A stretch of 64,000 bases of DNA from Anthoceros angustus (taxonomy: Eukaryota > Streptophyta > Anthocerotopsida > Anthocerotales > Anthocerotaceae): the NCBI GenBank assembly GCA_010909165.1, contig MU008160.1:62001-126000 (forward strand), in the 5' to 3' direction. Position 1 is the first letter of the stretch, and each line of letters starts with the position of its first letter. The position numbers were made by a program, and so were the translations under genes. Shown piece by piece: positions 33,149 to 44,394 of this stretch. The notes beneath the pieces were generated by a model. It was given only the letters and a program-made list of their open reading frames with translations. It did no database searches and was not told the origin of the DNA.

Positions 33149-33194
33149 CAGCCTTCCTAAGCATAGCGACAAATCCATACGACGAGACATCGGT
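33149..33194. other. 45-bp patch copied from the neighbouring transposon
   Basis: The string beginning 'CCTTCCTAAGCATAGCGACA' and ending 'GACGAGACATCG' is identical to 31,694-31,739 inside the transposon. In the sister units of this locus the position is occupied by different sequence ('CTCAAAGCCCGGTGGGGGCG'). The edges show shared ACCAGC on the left and CATCG on the right. Confidence 0.85.
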
Positions 33195-35410
33195 TTGGAA
33201 CCGCCTTGTCACTTAAGTGGGGAGGCGGGTGACCCCCCCGATGGGCGGCCGGGGGCCAAATTCGCCCATGAGCCGGCGAGCCAGGTGCCCAACTTAGCAC
33301 CGTCGCGCCACCGTCTTGATTCGCCACTGCGGCGCCGGTTCGCCACCGTCGCGGTTCGCCACCGTCGCGCCGGTTTGCCACCGTCGCCGGTTTGCCACCG
33401 TCTTGATTCGCCACCGTCTTGATTCGCCACCGTCGCGGTTACCGTCGCCGGTTCGCCACCGTCGCGGTTCGCCACCGTCTTGTTGGTTTGCCACCGTCGC
33501 CGGTTATCGCCGTCGCCGGTTTGCCACCGTCGGCGTTCGCCACCGTCTTGATTCGCCACCGTCGCGGTTCGCCACCGTCGCGGTTCGCCACCGTCTTGGC
33601 GGCATGCTCACGCCACGGAGATGGGCGTCAGCCCACGCTTGCGATCAAGTTGAATTTCCACCTCTAATTGCCAAGAGACAAAGCTGGAGAAAGTGTGGGA
33701 CTTGGGCAACAAAAATATACCCAACAATGAAGCCAACTTGGTAGAGACCCTTGGAGAGGGTGTTTGCATAGGGCCTAGCAAATCGGTGTGGACTAGACCA
33801 AGGGGTGAGGTCTTCTATGGGGCCAGCGAGGCAGCTTACACACTCGCTTGCCAAAAGCACAGTGCAACAAAGAAAGGTTTTAGATAGATTTGAGAGGACA
33901 CCCAAAATGTAACCATCTTGAGCCAAAGCCTTCATCCGTTGTATCCGGCATGATCCGGCCTAAGGTGCCATAGATACGCTAATGGGAGGACACCAAGGTG
34001 AGAAGGAGGAGGTGAGTGCCACGCCTCCCCAACCAGCTCAAAGCCCGGTGGGGGCGTCGCGCCACGCAGGCGCATCGTTTGGAACCGGCCTTGTCACTTA
34101 AGTGGGGAGGCGGGTGACCCCCCCGATGGGCGGCCGGGGGCCAAATTCGCCCATGAGCCGGCGAGCCAGGTGCCCAACTTAGCACCGTCGCGCCACCGTC
34201 TTGATTCGCCACTGCGGCGCCGGTTCGCCACCGTCGCGGTTCGCCACCGTCGCGCCGGTTTGCCACCGTCGCCGGTTTGCCACCGTCTTGATTCGCCACC
34301 GTCGCGGTTACCGTCGCGGTTCGCCATCGTCGCCGGTTCGCCACCGTCGCGGTTCGCCACCGTCTTGTTGGTTTGCCACCGTCGCCGGTTATCGCCGTCG
34401 CCGGTTTGCCACCGTCGGCGTTCGCCACCGTCGCGGTTCGCCACCGTCGCGGTTCGCCACCGTCGCGGTTCGCCACCGTCTTGGCGGCATGCTCACGCCA
34501 CGGAGATGGGCGTCAGCCCACGCTTGCGATCAAGTTGAATTTCCACCTCTAATTGCCAAGAGACAAAGCTGGAGAAAGTGTGGGACTTGGGCAACAAAAA
34601 TATACCCAACAATGAAGCCAACTTGGTAGAGACCCTTGGAGAGGGTGTTTGCATAGGGCCTAGCAAATCGGTGTGGACTAGACCAAGGGGTGAGGTCTTC
34701 TATGGGGCCAGCGAGGCAGCTTACACACTCGCTTGCCAAAAGCACAGTGCAACAAAGAAAGGTTTTAGATAGATTTGAGAGGACACCCAAAATGTAACCA
34801 TCTTGAGCCAAAGCCTTCATCCGTTGTATCCGGCATGATCCGGCCTAAGGTGCCATAGATACGCTAATGGGAGGACACCAAGGTGAGAAGGAGGAGGTGA
34901 GTGCCCGCCTCCCTCCCCAACCAGCTCAAAGCCCGGTGGGGGCGTCGCGCCACGCAGGCGCATCGTTTGGAACCGGCCTTGTCACTTAAGTGGGGAGGCG
35001 GGTGACCCCCCCGATGGGCGGCCGGGGGCCAAATTCGCCCATGAGCCGGCGAGCCAGGTGCCCAACTTAGCACCGTCGCGCCACCGTCTTGATTCGCCAC
35101 TGCGGCGCCGGTTCGCCACCGTCGCGGTTCGCCACCGTCGCGCCGGTTTGCCACCGTCGCCGGTTTGCCACCGTCTTGATTCGCCACCGTCGCGGTTACC
35201 GTCGCGGTTCGCCATCGTCGCCGGTTCGCCACCGTCGCGGTTCGCCACCGTCTTGTTGGTTTGCCACCGTCGCCGGTTATCGCCGTCGCCGGTTTGCCAC
35301 CGTCGGCGTTCGCCACCGTCGCGGTTCGCCACCGTCGCGGTTCGCCACCGTCGCGGTTCGCCACCGTCTTGGCGGCATGCTCACGCCACGGAGATGGGCG
35401 TCGGGCCTCA
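33190..35410. repeat. Higher-order array: minisatellite plus Copia integrase piece, period about 887 bp
   Basis: Three blocks of the 16-bp GTTCGCCACCGTCGCG minisatellite (33,294-33,602; 34,183-34,486; 35,070-35,376) alternate with two minus-strand integrase pieces (33,635-34,075 and 34,520-34,963). The repeat distance is 885-888 bp. Units 2 and 3 are almost identical. Variant minisatellite monomers (GATTCGCCACCGTCTT and a short GTTACCGTCGCC) occur in the same order in each block, so the blocks were copied as wholes. The junction minisatellite/integrase lies in a shared GCTTGCG. Copy 1 of the duplication has only decayed versions. Confidence 0.92.
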
Positions 35411-35700
35411 CGCTTGCGCGACACAAACACCAGGTGAATCCACCAAAGCCTATGAAAATGCGTTGGTCCATGCGAGGTTAAAATCACGCAAAGATTTAAT
35501 GGAGAATGTGGCGGTGCGTCGACTCAATTGATCCTCGAACGATCCATGCTCGAGTATATCGGGGATAATTGCGGAAGACTTGGATCTTGACTTGGTGGCT
35601 CCCTTCTCCTCCACGCATAAGAGGTATCTCACCCCACGATTCACCTCCCCTACGGATGGACCTCCAAAGACTTGACTCGACTAGGGAGCGGACCCTTAGC
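35405..35700 (+). other. Linker before reverse transcriptase, copy 2
   Basis: The same linker as 3430-3722 ('CACGCTTGCGCGACAC' to 'GGACCCTTAG'), here running into the reverse-transcriptase piece without interruption. No gene is recognised beyond degraded polyprotein. Confidence 0.6.
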
Positions 35701-36400
35701 AGGAAGGCACTTGAGAACCTTGAACAAACTCGGACTTCTAATAGGCAGGCTACCGGTGTGGCCACATCTAGTCTTGGTTTTGCATTCTACCTCAGAAATA
35801 TTGGAGCCTACCACACTCGCTTTGTCGGGCCACAAACAGCCAAATGAAAGAAGGCCGTTGATGATGAGTTTCCGTCATTGCAAGATAACAAGATATGGCA
35901 TCTCTGCGATTTGCCACCGTCGCGGTTCGCCACCGTCGGCGGCAAGTGGACTTTCAAGATCAAGTTACATTGACACCATTGACCATTACAAGGCAAGATT
36001 TGTGCCACAAGGTTACACTCAACACGCAGGGGACGACTATGATGCAGACAATCATTTCTCCCATATCGTCCAGACTTGTTCACTACGTGTTGTTCTTGCT
36101 TGTGCTACTTTTCATGATTGGGAGGTGGTACAGCTTGATGTCAAGACAGCATTTCTATATGGGAAGGTGCAAGAGGAGATATACATGCGTCAACCCGAAG
36201 GTTATGAGGAAAAAGAAAGTGAAAATCTCGTGTGTTTTTTGCGGTAGCATTTATGGCCTCAAGCAATCACTCATAATAGGAATGTCTCGTGGGCGACTTC
36301 CTCTTGCAATTGGCATGTGGATTCTCCAAGTGCCCATCCGACTCGTAATGTACGTTCTCGGTGGGGATGCTCTTGTTATCCTCACCTTATACATGGATGA
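35700..36400 (+). pseudogene. Copia reverse transcriptase fragment, truncated after YMDD
   Basis: Plus-strand reverse transcriptase with 'KARFVPQGYTQHAG'-like, 'VVLACATFHDWEVVQLDVKT' and 'AFLYGKVQEEIYMRQPEGY' strings and the catalytic YMDD at 36,390-36,401. Immediately after YMDD the sequence switches to minus-strand integrase through a shared GATGA. In the N-terminal part, between 'CDLP' and 'GGKWTF', 35,911-35,945 carry two minisatellite-like monomers that the other copies lack or have in other form. Confidence 0.88.
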
Positions 36401-36870
36401 TCCCATATAGCCGGCGTGAGTGCCAAAAGCGGTGGAGTTGAACTCCCCCGCCATCGCTCCGAAGGATCTAGAGCTTGCGATCAGTTGAATTTCCACCTCT
36501 AATTGCCAAGAGACAAAGCTGGAGAAAGTGTGGACTTGGGCAACAAAAATATACCCAACAATGAAGCCAACTTGGTAGAGACCCTTGGAGAGAGGGTGTT
36601 TGCATAGGGCCTAGCAAATCGGTGTGGACTAGACCAAGGGGTGAGGTCTTCTATGGGAGCCAGGAGGGCCACACTCTCTTGCCAAAAGCACAGTGCAACA
36701 AAAAAAGGTTTTAGATAGATTTGAGAGGGACACCCAAAATGTAACCATCTTGAGCCAAAGCCTTCATCCGTTGTATCCGGCATGATCCGGCCTAAGGTGC
36801 CATAGATGCGCTAATGGGAGGACACCAAGGTGAGAAGGAGGAGGTGAGTGCCCGCCTCCCTCCCCAACCA
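36390..36870 (-). pseudogene. Copia integrase fragment fused to reverse transcriptase
   Basis: The same minus-strand integrase piece as 32,670-33,110, starting within the string 'GATGATCCCATATAG'. It includes the 'GGEFNST' and 'SDTFSSFV' regions with frameshifts. It ends at the next minisatellite block. Confidence 0.82.
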
Positions 36871-37004
36871 GCTCAAAGCCCGGTGGGGGCGTCGCGCCAC
36901 CGTCTTGGTTGGAACCGCCTTGTCACTTAAGTGGGGAGGCGGGTGACCCCCGATGGAAGCCCGGGGGCCATTCGCCTTGAGCCGGCGAGCCAGGTGCCCA
37001 ACTT

Positions 37005-37290
37005 AGCACCGTCGCGGTTCGCCACCGTCGATTCGCCACTGCGGCGCCGGTTTGCCACCGTCTTGATTCGCCACCGTCTTGATTCGCCACCGTCTTGATT
37101 CGCCACCGTCGCGGTTATACCGTCGATTCGCCACCGTGCGCCGGTTCGCCACCGTGCGCCGGTTCGCCATCGTGCGCCGGTTTGCCACCGTCGCGGTTCG
37201 CCACCGTCTTGGTTTGCCACCGTCGCGGTTCGCCACCGTCTTGATTCGCCACTGCGGCGCCGGTTTGCCACCGTCGCGGGCATGGCGGCG
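37005..37290. repeat. Minisatellite array 6
   Basis: A further block of GTTCGCCACCGTCGCG-type monomers with a variant GCCACCGTGCGCCGGTT not seen in the 33-35 kb blocks. It is followed by the common linker (37,300-37,640). Confidence 0.85.
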
Positions 37291-37299
37291 TCTGGCGGC

Positions 37300-37640
37300 A
37301 TGCTCCACGCCCTGGAGATGGGCGTCAGGCCTCCACGCTTGCGCGACACACAAACACCAGCGAATCCACCAAAAGCCTATGAAAAATGCGTTGGTCCGGC
37401 TGCGAGGTTAAAATCACTTGGTGCGGCAGCATTTAATGGAGAATGTGGCGGTGCGTCTGACTCCAATTGATCCTCGAACGATCCATGCTCGAGTATATCG
37501 GGGGATAATTGCGGAAGACTTGGATCTTGACTTCGGTGGCTCCCTTCTCCTCCCTGCATAAGAGGTATCTCACCCCCCTGATTCACCTCCCCCTACAGAT
37601 GGACCTCCAAAGACTTGCACTCGACTAGAGTGGACCCTTA
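37300..37640 (+). other. Linker before reverse transcriptase, last unit
   Basis: The linker sequence as at 35,405-35,700, leading into the most complete reverse-transcriptase/RNase H fragment. No other feature. Confidence 0.6.
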
Positions 37641-39060
37641 GCGAGGAAGGCACTTGAGAACCTTGAACAAACTCGGCGGACTTCTAATAGGCAGGCTACC
37701 GGTGTGGCCACATCTAGTCTGTTTTGCATTCTACCTTAGAAATATTGGAGCCTACCACACTCGCATTGCTTTTGCGGGCCACAAACAGCCAAATGAAAGG
37801 CCGTTGATGATGAGTTTCCGTCATTGCAAGATAACAAGATATGGCATCTCTGCGATTTGCCACCGGCGTCCGATCGGCAAGTGGACTTTCAAGATCAAGT
37901 ACGACCGAGCACCATTGACCATTACAAGGCAAGATTTGTGCCACAAGGTTACACTCAACACGCGAGGGCGACTATGATGCGAGACAATCATTTCTCCCAT
38001 ATCGTCCGGACTTGTTCACTACGTGTTGTTCTTGCTTGCTACTTTTCATGATTGGGAGGTGGCGACATGTCAAGACATTTCTATATGGGAAGGTGCAAGA
38101 GGAGATATACATGCGTCAACCCGAAGGTTATGAGGAAAAAGAAAGTGAAAATCTCGTGTGTTTGCTGCGCAGGCATTTATGGCCTCAAGCAATCGTGAAT
38201 AGGAGCGTCTCGTGGGCGACTTCCTCTTGCAATTGGCATGTGGATTCTCCAAGTGCCCATCCGATGATAATGTGTCGTTCTCGGTGGGGATGCTCTTGTT
38301 ATCCTCACCTTATACATGGATGAGTGAATCCTTGCTAGCCATGATGAGCAAGGGTTGCTCGCTAAGACCATCATCATGCTCAAGTCTAAATTCAGCATGG
38401 TTGACTTGGGTAATATTCATTATTGCATTGGGATGAAGGTCACTCGTGACCGCGCACTTAGAACCTTGCATCTCACTCAAATGCAGTATATTAAGGACAC
38501 ACTAACTCGCTTCAATATGCTACAATGCAAACCAGCACCTACCCCGCTCGCCGTCGGGCACCTTGTCCTCGACGGTCCAAGACCGATCTGGGCAAGTACA
38601 TGGAGGCCATCCCATCAAGAAGCGGTTAGGCGCATTAATTAGATTTGCACCATTATCCGTCACGATATCGGGCATGCGGTTCGTGTACTTGCTCAGCATT
38701 GGCAAACCTATGACCGTACATTGGTCCCTTAAGCACACTTTGCGCTACCTTAAGAGGACTATGGCGTATGGACTCAAATACCATGGATCTCATGTCGAAA
38801 TGCAACTCCAGCCTCCTTCCCTCAACTTTCAGCCTATATCGGCGTGGATTGGGGAGGCGTGGACTCCAAGAAATCCACATCAAGATATGTTGGCCATGCG
38901 CATGAGGATGTTGAAGATAGCCCTCCACTAATCGACAAGGTTCATAACCTCTGGACGACATTCCCAAAGAAGATTGGTTTTGTGCACAATGCGCTACATG
39001 AGGTGCGTACGTGTGTAGTCCTATTAATGATAATGTTTTGACTAAGAGTCTCGCATTATC
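37640..39060 (+). pseudogene. Copia reverse transcriptase-RNase H fragment, most complete copy
   Basis: The plus strand encodes reverse transcriptase through RNase H: 'KARFVPQGYTQHA', 'GKVQEEIYMRQPEGYEEKE', a catalytic loop at about 38,310-38,322 that here reads YMDE followed by a stop, 'TIIMLKSKFSMVDLGNIHYC', 'IGMKVTRDRALRTLHLTQMQ', 'YIKDTLTRFNMLQCKPAPTP', 'HWSLKHTLRYLKRTMAYGL' and 'ISAWIGEAW'. The end near 39,030-39,060 resembles 'NDNVLTKSLALSEG'. Frameshifts occur about every 100-200 bases. The gene is dead and corresponds to 4,965-6,330. Confidence 0.9.
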
Positions 39061-39064
39061 AGAG

Positions 39065-39700
39065 GGGGATTGGTTTGCACCTATAGTTGCATATTAGATT
39101 TGTTTTGCTTGGTCGTCTGTTCAGGAAGTGCTTATATGAATGCAAGTGCTTACACTAATCTTTGCACTTGGGTTTAGTACCTGATTAGCATTAATTAATC
39201 CAATTACTTATCTTTAAGTAATCGATTTATTAATCTAAAATATTTATGTTTATTAAGCATTGATTAGTGTTAATTAAACATGGTTAGCAATAACTAAGTG
39301 GATATGCACAAATAATATGCTTTAGCATATTCCTTCTATTACAATGTATTCTTAGGATATTTCCGGCGTATCGATGCGATAGGATATCAAGAATATCACC
39401 GTCTGGTATTTGATATATATGAACCATTTCAGGAGGACAAGCTCGTTCATAACTTGTCTTCTAGATATGGAGTACAAGAGTGTTGTGAGGAGGCCAAAGC
39501 TATGACTCAGGAGGGATGTGTGAGGAATTTGCATGTTGTTCTCGTGCGGAGAGTGTGTTTGTGCCATGACGTGCAAGGCACTCCTTCTATTATTGGTTTG
39601 CACCTATATTTGCATATTAAATTTGTTTTGCTTGGTTGTCTGTTGAGGAAGTGCTCATATGAAAGCAAGTGCTTACTTCGTGTGATATTACTTTCATAGT
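39065..39700. repeat. 3' flank of Copia fragment with 95-bp direct repeat, copy 2
   Basis: The 'GGTTTGCACCTATA-TTGCA' block occurs at about 39,068 and 39,595, as in copy 1. Between them is AT-rich DNA and an unrecognised open frame at 39,454-39,699. Confidence 0.6.
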
Positions 39701-39704
39701 GTAA

Positions 39705-41073
39705 ATGATAATGCTAAATGTTTATAGGATGATCTTTATGGTCATTTTCTTGTTTGGGGTATATTTATTGGGATTCCGAGCTAGTCTTGATCAAGAAGCT
39801 AATACAAGCCATGAAGGGCGTCTGAGCCAGAGACCCATGGCCATCTCGCGCTCTCAGGTGTTAGAACAGGCATGTAGCGGATCAAAGCGAGCAGGGAACC
39901 AAGTAGCAGGTACCTCTTCCGTGAATAAGAAAATTAAATAGTTATAGCCATATTCTTAGAAAAATAGACTATATGCTCAGTAAATAGATTATTTATAGAT
40001 AAATTAAATAGTATTCTTAATAAATAGGACAAATACAGTAAAATAAGATAAGTCTGTAGAAATGAACGGGTAACACCCAACCAACCTACCCACTAAAATT
40101 GAATGGCCAAACGCCTAACCAACCCAAATACCTAACCAACCCAAACACGATAAGAAACAAACACATCTGACCTTCTTGGCTTGGACCAAGAGGCGCATAC
40201 GTGATAGAGAAGTAAAGCGAGGTCCAATTCCTATGCTACAAAATTAAACGCCTTGAGCAAAGACAATTTCAAATTTTTCCTAGTTCAAAAATCAGCAGTT
40301 ACTCAGCGAACATTTTTCGATGATGATCATTTTCTTTGTTCATACATATTGCTTTACTATTCTTTTAAAACCTAACGTACTTGTAGACTACCGAACCCCG
40401 AGCAATGATTCAGCGTTAATTAATCAAAATTAGTAGAAATTAAAAATCCAGAAATTATTATACTTAAAATACTGAATATGTAAAAATTTATGAGTTTAAG
40501 ATGCCGAAAACAAGGAAACTAGGGTTTGTGTGAAAAATTAGGGCCTGTTTAGGGGAGGTCTATACATATCCATTAGTTCTATATACGTAGATACCTATGT
40601 ATTTTAATAAATTTTGAAATTTGATTAAATTATTTTTCACAAATATTAAAATTTTCAAAAATATGAATATTTATGTTTAATCTTATTTTTTTCAAAAAAT
40701 AAATATTTGGCGATATCCTGTTGAACCATCCCTCGGGGTATGATACTAGGATTGGTATTTTTTTCCTCTCTTGTAGAAAGTAGCTGTGGTACTACTTGAC
40801 AAAAGCTAGATGGGTTACCACGAAGATCTGGGCGGTTGAAGATGAGATTGTATGGAAGGAAGGGTTGAACTATGGAAAGCACATTCATATGTGTCTTGCA
40901 TCAAACTCCAGTGACGGATCAGGACCTATTGATCAAAATATTTGTAATCAATCATTTGTCTAGTCCAATGCAAACTTGATTATTTCTATACCCACTTGGT
41001 CATGTATCTTTGGAGATAAGGACGAAAGTACCGGAGCTAAGACAATGTACATTTATGATCCACCCAAAGTTTA
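39705..41073 (+). pseudogene. Unrecognised small two-exon gene, copy 2
   Basis: Counterpart of 6973-8332. The first part (39,705-39,941, 78 codons if read through) has the same hydrophobic start and then 'ANTSHEG'. The second part, after 'CTCTCTTGTAG' near 40,774, encodes 'WAVEDEIVWKEGL', 'ISIPTWSCIFGDKDESTGAK' and ends 'YDPPKV' at 41,073. A missing T near 40,785 and an in-frame TAG near 40,962 break it relative to the copy at 52,586. Function unknown. Confidence 0.4.
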
Positions 41074-41974
41074 GGTGGATTCTTTTCTTTTTAAGTTAAC
41101 TCTAGAATGACGAGGGCTTTCCGCCATGTTTTTGCTCAAATATTAATTGTATTTTTGGAGGGCATGTTAATTTTTTAATTTTTCTACTAATATTATAATT
41201 ACGAGCGATGTCATTGGCTTCAAAATGTACTCACAAATATGAGGCAGATAAGTGCCCGGTTCTAAGTAACCCTACATGAACTCATCTATCGGAATCTCGA
41301 GGCATAGGTTGGATTTTGAGGTATTTATTTTAAAATTGTTTTTTAAAACATGATATCGAAGGACCATGTGATCGGAATATATGCTCAAGGTCTGTAAGTT
41401 CAAAATATAAGTGAACATAAATGTATGGAGTGATATGTATCAAAGGCTCGTTTTGAGTAGATTAATATTCTGGATTAAAATGAAATATATTAACATATTT
41501 AATAAAATTATTATTTCGTGGATCTCGTCTTCTTGAGCCTTAATTGAGACGTTGTAGTTTCCTTTGTGGAGTCGTCAGGTCAATCAACTCTAACAGCTGT
41601 CATTGTTAGAGTCGATCGAGTAAGAAAGCTACCAGGTTCCGAAGAGAGCGCGATAGGGATCTTTTGTAGAAGATCCTCAAACGACGTACCCAATCCAAGA
41701 GGTGTGAACGGACACCACGAATCGTGAGGAGAGAATGAAAGAAAGAAAGAAATTAGAATTACAGGAGCAGAAAGATGCTAACAAAACGGCCTGATGCTAC
41801 TTATCAGCAGCTGCCCAGAGTGTGTGCGCAAGACATGACGGCAGCCAGCTGAAGCCTGCACTGTAGAGTGTAGAGGACATCTATTCCTATGACCTATCAA
41901 TGTGGGTAGAGGATATCTATGAGCATGACTTATCATCGTGGGTAGAGATATCATCTACATATTCCAAAGACTTA

Positions 41975-42683
41975 TCAATGTGGGTAGAAGGCCTCCTGCT
42001 TCTTCTCGAGGGCCTTTACATGCTTGGCATTGATGCCAAACGTTTGTGACAAAACATCCACAGGAATGCCGAGGTGAAGAGGGCAGGGGCGAAGTTGGAA
42101 GCCGGAGAGTACTGCGTGTTGAGAGCTGAGATGACCCAGGACGCACCATCTGCTAAATTCTTCATGAAGATCAAGGATCCCCTCAGGAACACGAACACTT
42201 CACCCTGCTTCAGAACAGTGCTGTAGAGCTTGTTGGCTTGGGACGGCACGAATCCCACCTCCAGCTCGCCTTCCACCAGGTAGATGATCTCAGTGGCCCT
42301 GGCGTGGTGGTGCGGCGGGTTGAGCCCACCCTTAGCGAAGTCGATCCTCTGCAAAGCGATGCCGAGGGTGTTCAGCCCAGGGAACACGTTCACGAATCCG
42401 CTGGTGACCACTGCTCCAAGAGGGTGCTTGCTGGTGTCGCCGGGAGTAACCAGGCCGGAGAACTTGAAGTCCTCGGCAGTCGTGTCGGCCACGGACTTGC
42501 AAGGGAATCCATTGATGTGGGGGTTTGGATTGCTAGTGTCCTTGGCGACGCAGAAATCCTGCAACGGGTCGGCGTCGTTCGCCAGGATGAAGCCAGCGCA
42601 GACGCAAGGAACAAGAGCACAGCGGCTGCCACCATCACCGTGACCTGCACCCCTGTTCCTGATTGCTTCGTGTGTGCCGCCAT
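41975..42683 (-). pseudogene. Germin-like protein 1, copy 2 (GLP1b), frameshifted
   Basis: Nearly identical to GLP1a. The N-terminal signal sequence starts at 42,683. After a 1-bp loss in the signal region the frame moves to one that is open from 43,011 and encodes 'DADPLQDFC', 'NPNPHINGFPCKS', cupin motif 1 'PPHHHARATE' and motif 2 'LRGSLIFMKN'. A second 1-bp loss near 42,070 replaces the normal C-terminus ('IPVDV' region) by an out-of-frame tail. Both breaks are shared with GLP1a. They are either ancestral, in which case GLP1 was dead before duplication, or a systematic sequence error. The mature domain itself is intact in one frame. Confidence 0.87.
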
Positions 42684-42689
42684 CTCCAA

Positions 42690-44390
42690 AGGCCTTAGAA
42701 CCTTCCACAGCTGCCTTGCAAAACGGGTATACGCAATAGGCTGACGAAGAGCCCAACAAATGAACTGTGGAGAGGTCTGACAGGCCTTCAACGTGATTGA
42801 GCACTACTCCACTTCGATTGAAAGTGCGATTGCTGTTGCTGATGAGACCGAAAGACAGAAGTTGTGAGCAAGCCTGAATGTGTGAAGCAGCTAAAGCTTG
42901 TTGACATGCTCGGCTCTGGCTACCTGCTTTATAGTGGCCCCATTTGCTCAAAGACGCGTCTGCAGTTGCCGTCAACGTCCCAGCCTCCAGGTGCTTCACT
43001 AAAGAACTCATATCTTCAACGACTTGCGCCAGCTGCAGTCAAGTCAAGCTGGACACGCCATCTTTCCGACATTTGACTCCTCCAGGATGCATGCTACTCC
43101 CAGGCCCAACGGGCCCACACAGTCCCCACCTGGGGCCTACTATGCAAGCAACGAAGGACTGGTGTCAGCATCCCACGGAGAGCCTGACAGGACATACAGC
43201 ACACGAATCCGGTAACTGCAATTGTTTAGTAGAGACTAGAGTCGTAATCATGTTGGCAACATCATATCCACATAGCTACAGGCTACAACCCGTCGTTGAG
43301 AATAGAGACTTTATTATGAAAAAAGATTGGAAAAACCCATCCACCGAGACAAAGGAAACAACCCTTAGAGTACAAGACCATAGCACTAACCCCGTTGTGG
43401 CCGATCTTGTAGCTACCGACCGCGCCAAGAATATCAAAATCGGGGATAGGAATCTTCAAGATGTACATGTTTCAGCTTCATTGTGCAAGCTTGCCTCTCA
43501 TTGGCAACGATATCGCATGCATTCAGCTATTGGAAGCAGCCAATTGAAGACCCTTGTTACATGTGTGAAGTTGACCCATTTCATACGATATCTGCATCCG
43601 GTGCTGAAATTCCGACCAGATGCGGTATCCTCGTCGAATGCCCCAGATTCTACTAATCTGATGACTTTTGCATCGAAGGTGGATTGGCTCCATCCCGCAT
43701 CCACTCTACCCATAGAAGGTTTGTGGCTACAGGCTACAGCTGCCCGCAGGAAGCATCCTTGGTGTTACAACGCGAAGGTGTGCAGGAAGCTGCCTGAGGT
43801 CACGAATGTCGTGTATTTGACTCCTTGCATTATTTTGCATAATTTTGAAAGTCTGCTGCCAATGCGTACCCGATCATAAACGACAACAAACAAGGTGGCC
43901 TCCGCTAACGTGTGTGGAGAGTGTCTTTCCTTTCTTAAGAATCGGCTGTTCTTGCACATCTCTTGGTCATGTGATCACATGTGAACCATTCCTAGATTGT
44001 TTGGCTACTATGCCTAGTTTTGTTTGTAGTGGAACTTTACGGAAGGATCTGAGTACGGTTGTGATGAGAAGCCGTTCCAGAATACCAAATCATGAGATGC
44101 TTGGTGTATACTGCTTGCTTCCAGGAGGCCATGTGCAAGGTAGTTATAGTACATGGAAAGAACATGATGTGCAAAAGCGCTGGAATTGCAGTACTGCACG
44201 GGTAGGTTGACAACTGGTACATTTGCGCTGAGAGAGTCCTGTACCGGTGGAGACCGAACGAGGCTTTGGATGCGTGTGCCATCGACGCAACTTGATACAC
44301 CAAATTGAAGAATTGGAAATCATATTTGTATTGGAACGATGAGCCACAACGACATCCATACAGAGTATCGAAAAACATGTTACAGATAGC
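42690..44390. other. Conserved spacer between GLP1b and GLP2b
   Basis: Counterpart of 9940-11,730, with a 311-codon plus-strand open frame at 42,944-43,879 that I cannot assign. The spacer lacks about 86 bp present at 11,600-11,690. Confidence 0.5.
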
Positions 44391-44394
44391 TATA

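Noticed and set aside
33294-34486. CRISPR-like appearance of short regular repeats
   Set aside because: There are no unique spacers; this is a eukaryotic minisatellite with adjoining monomers.
33209-35531. Long ORFs through the minisatellite (repeats of Arg/His/Pro-rich residues)
   Set aside because: The 16-bp unit lacks stops in several frames on both strands, so open frames are compositional artefacts.
42684-43011. N-terminal extension of about 109 residues ahead of GLP1b in one open frame
   Set aside because: The true signal peptide starts at 42,683 in another frame; the extension is upstream DNA that happens to be open in the shifted frame and has no counterpart in other germin-like genes.
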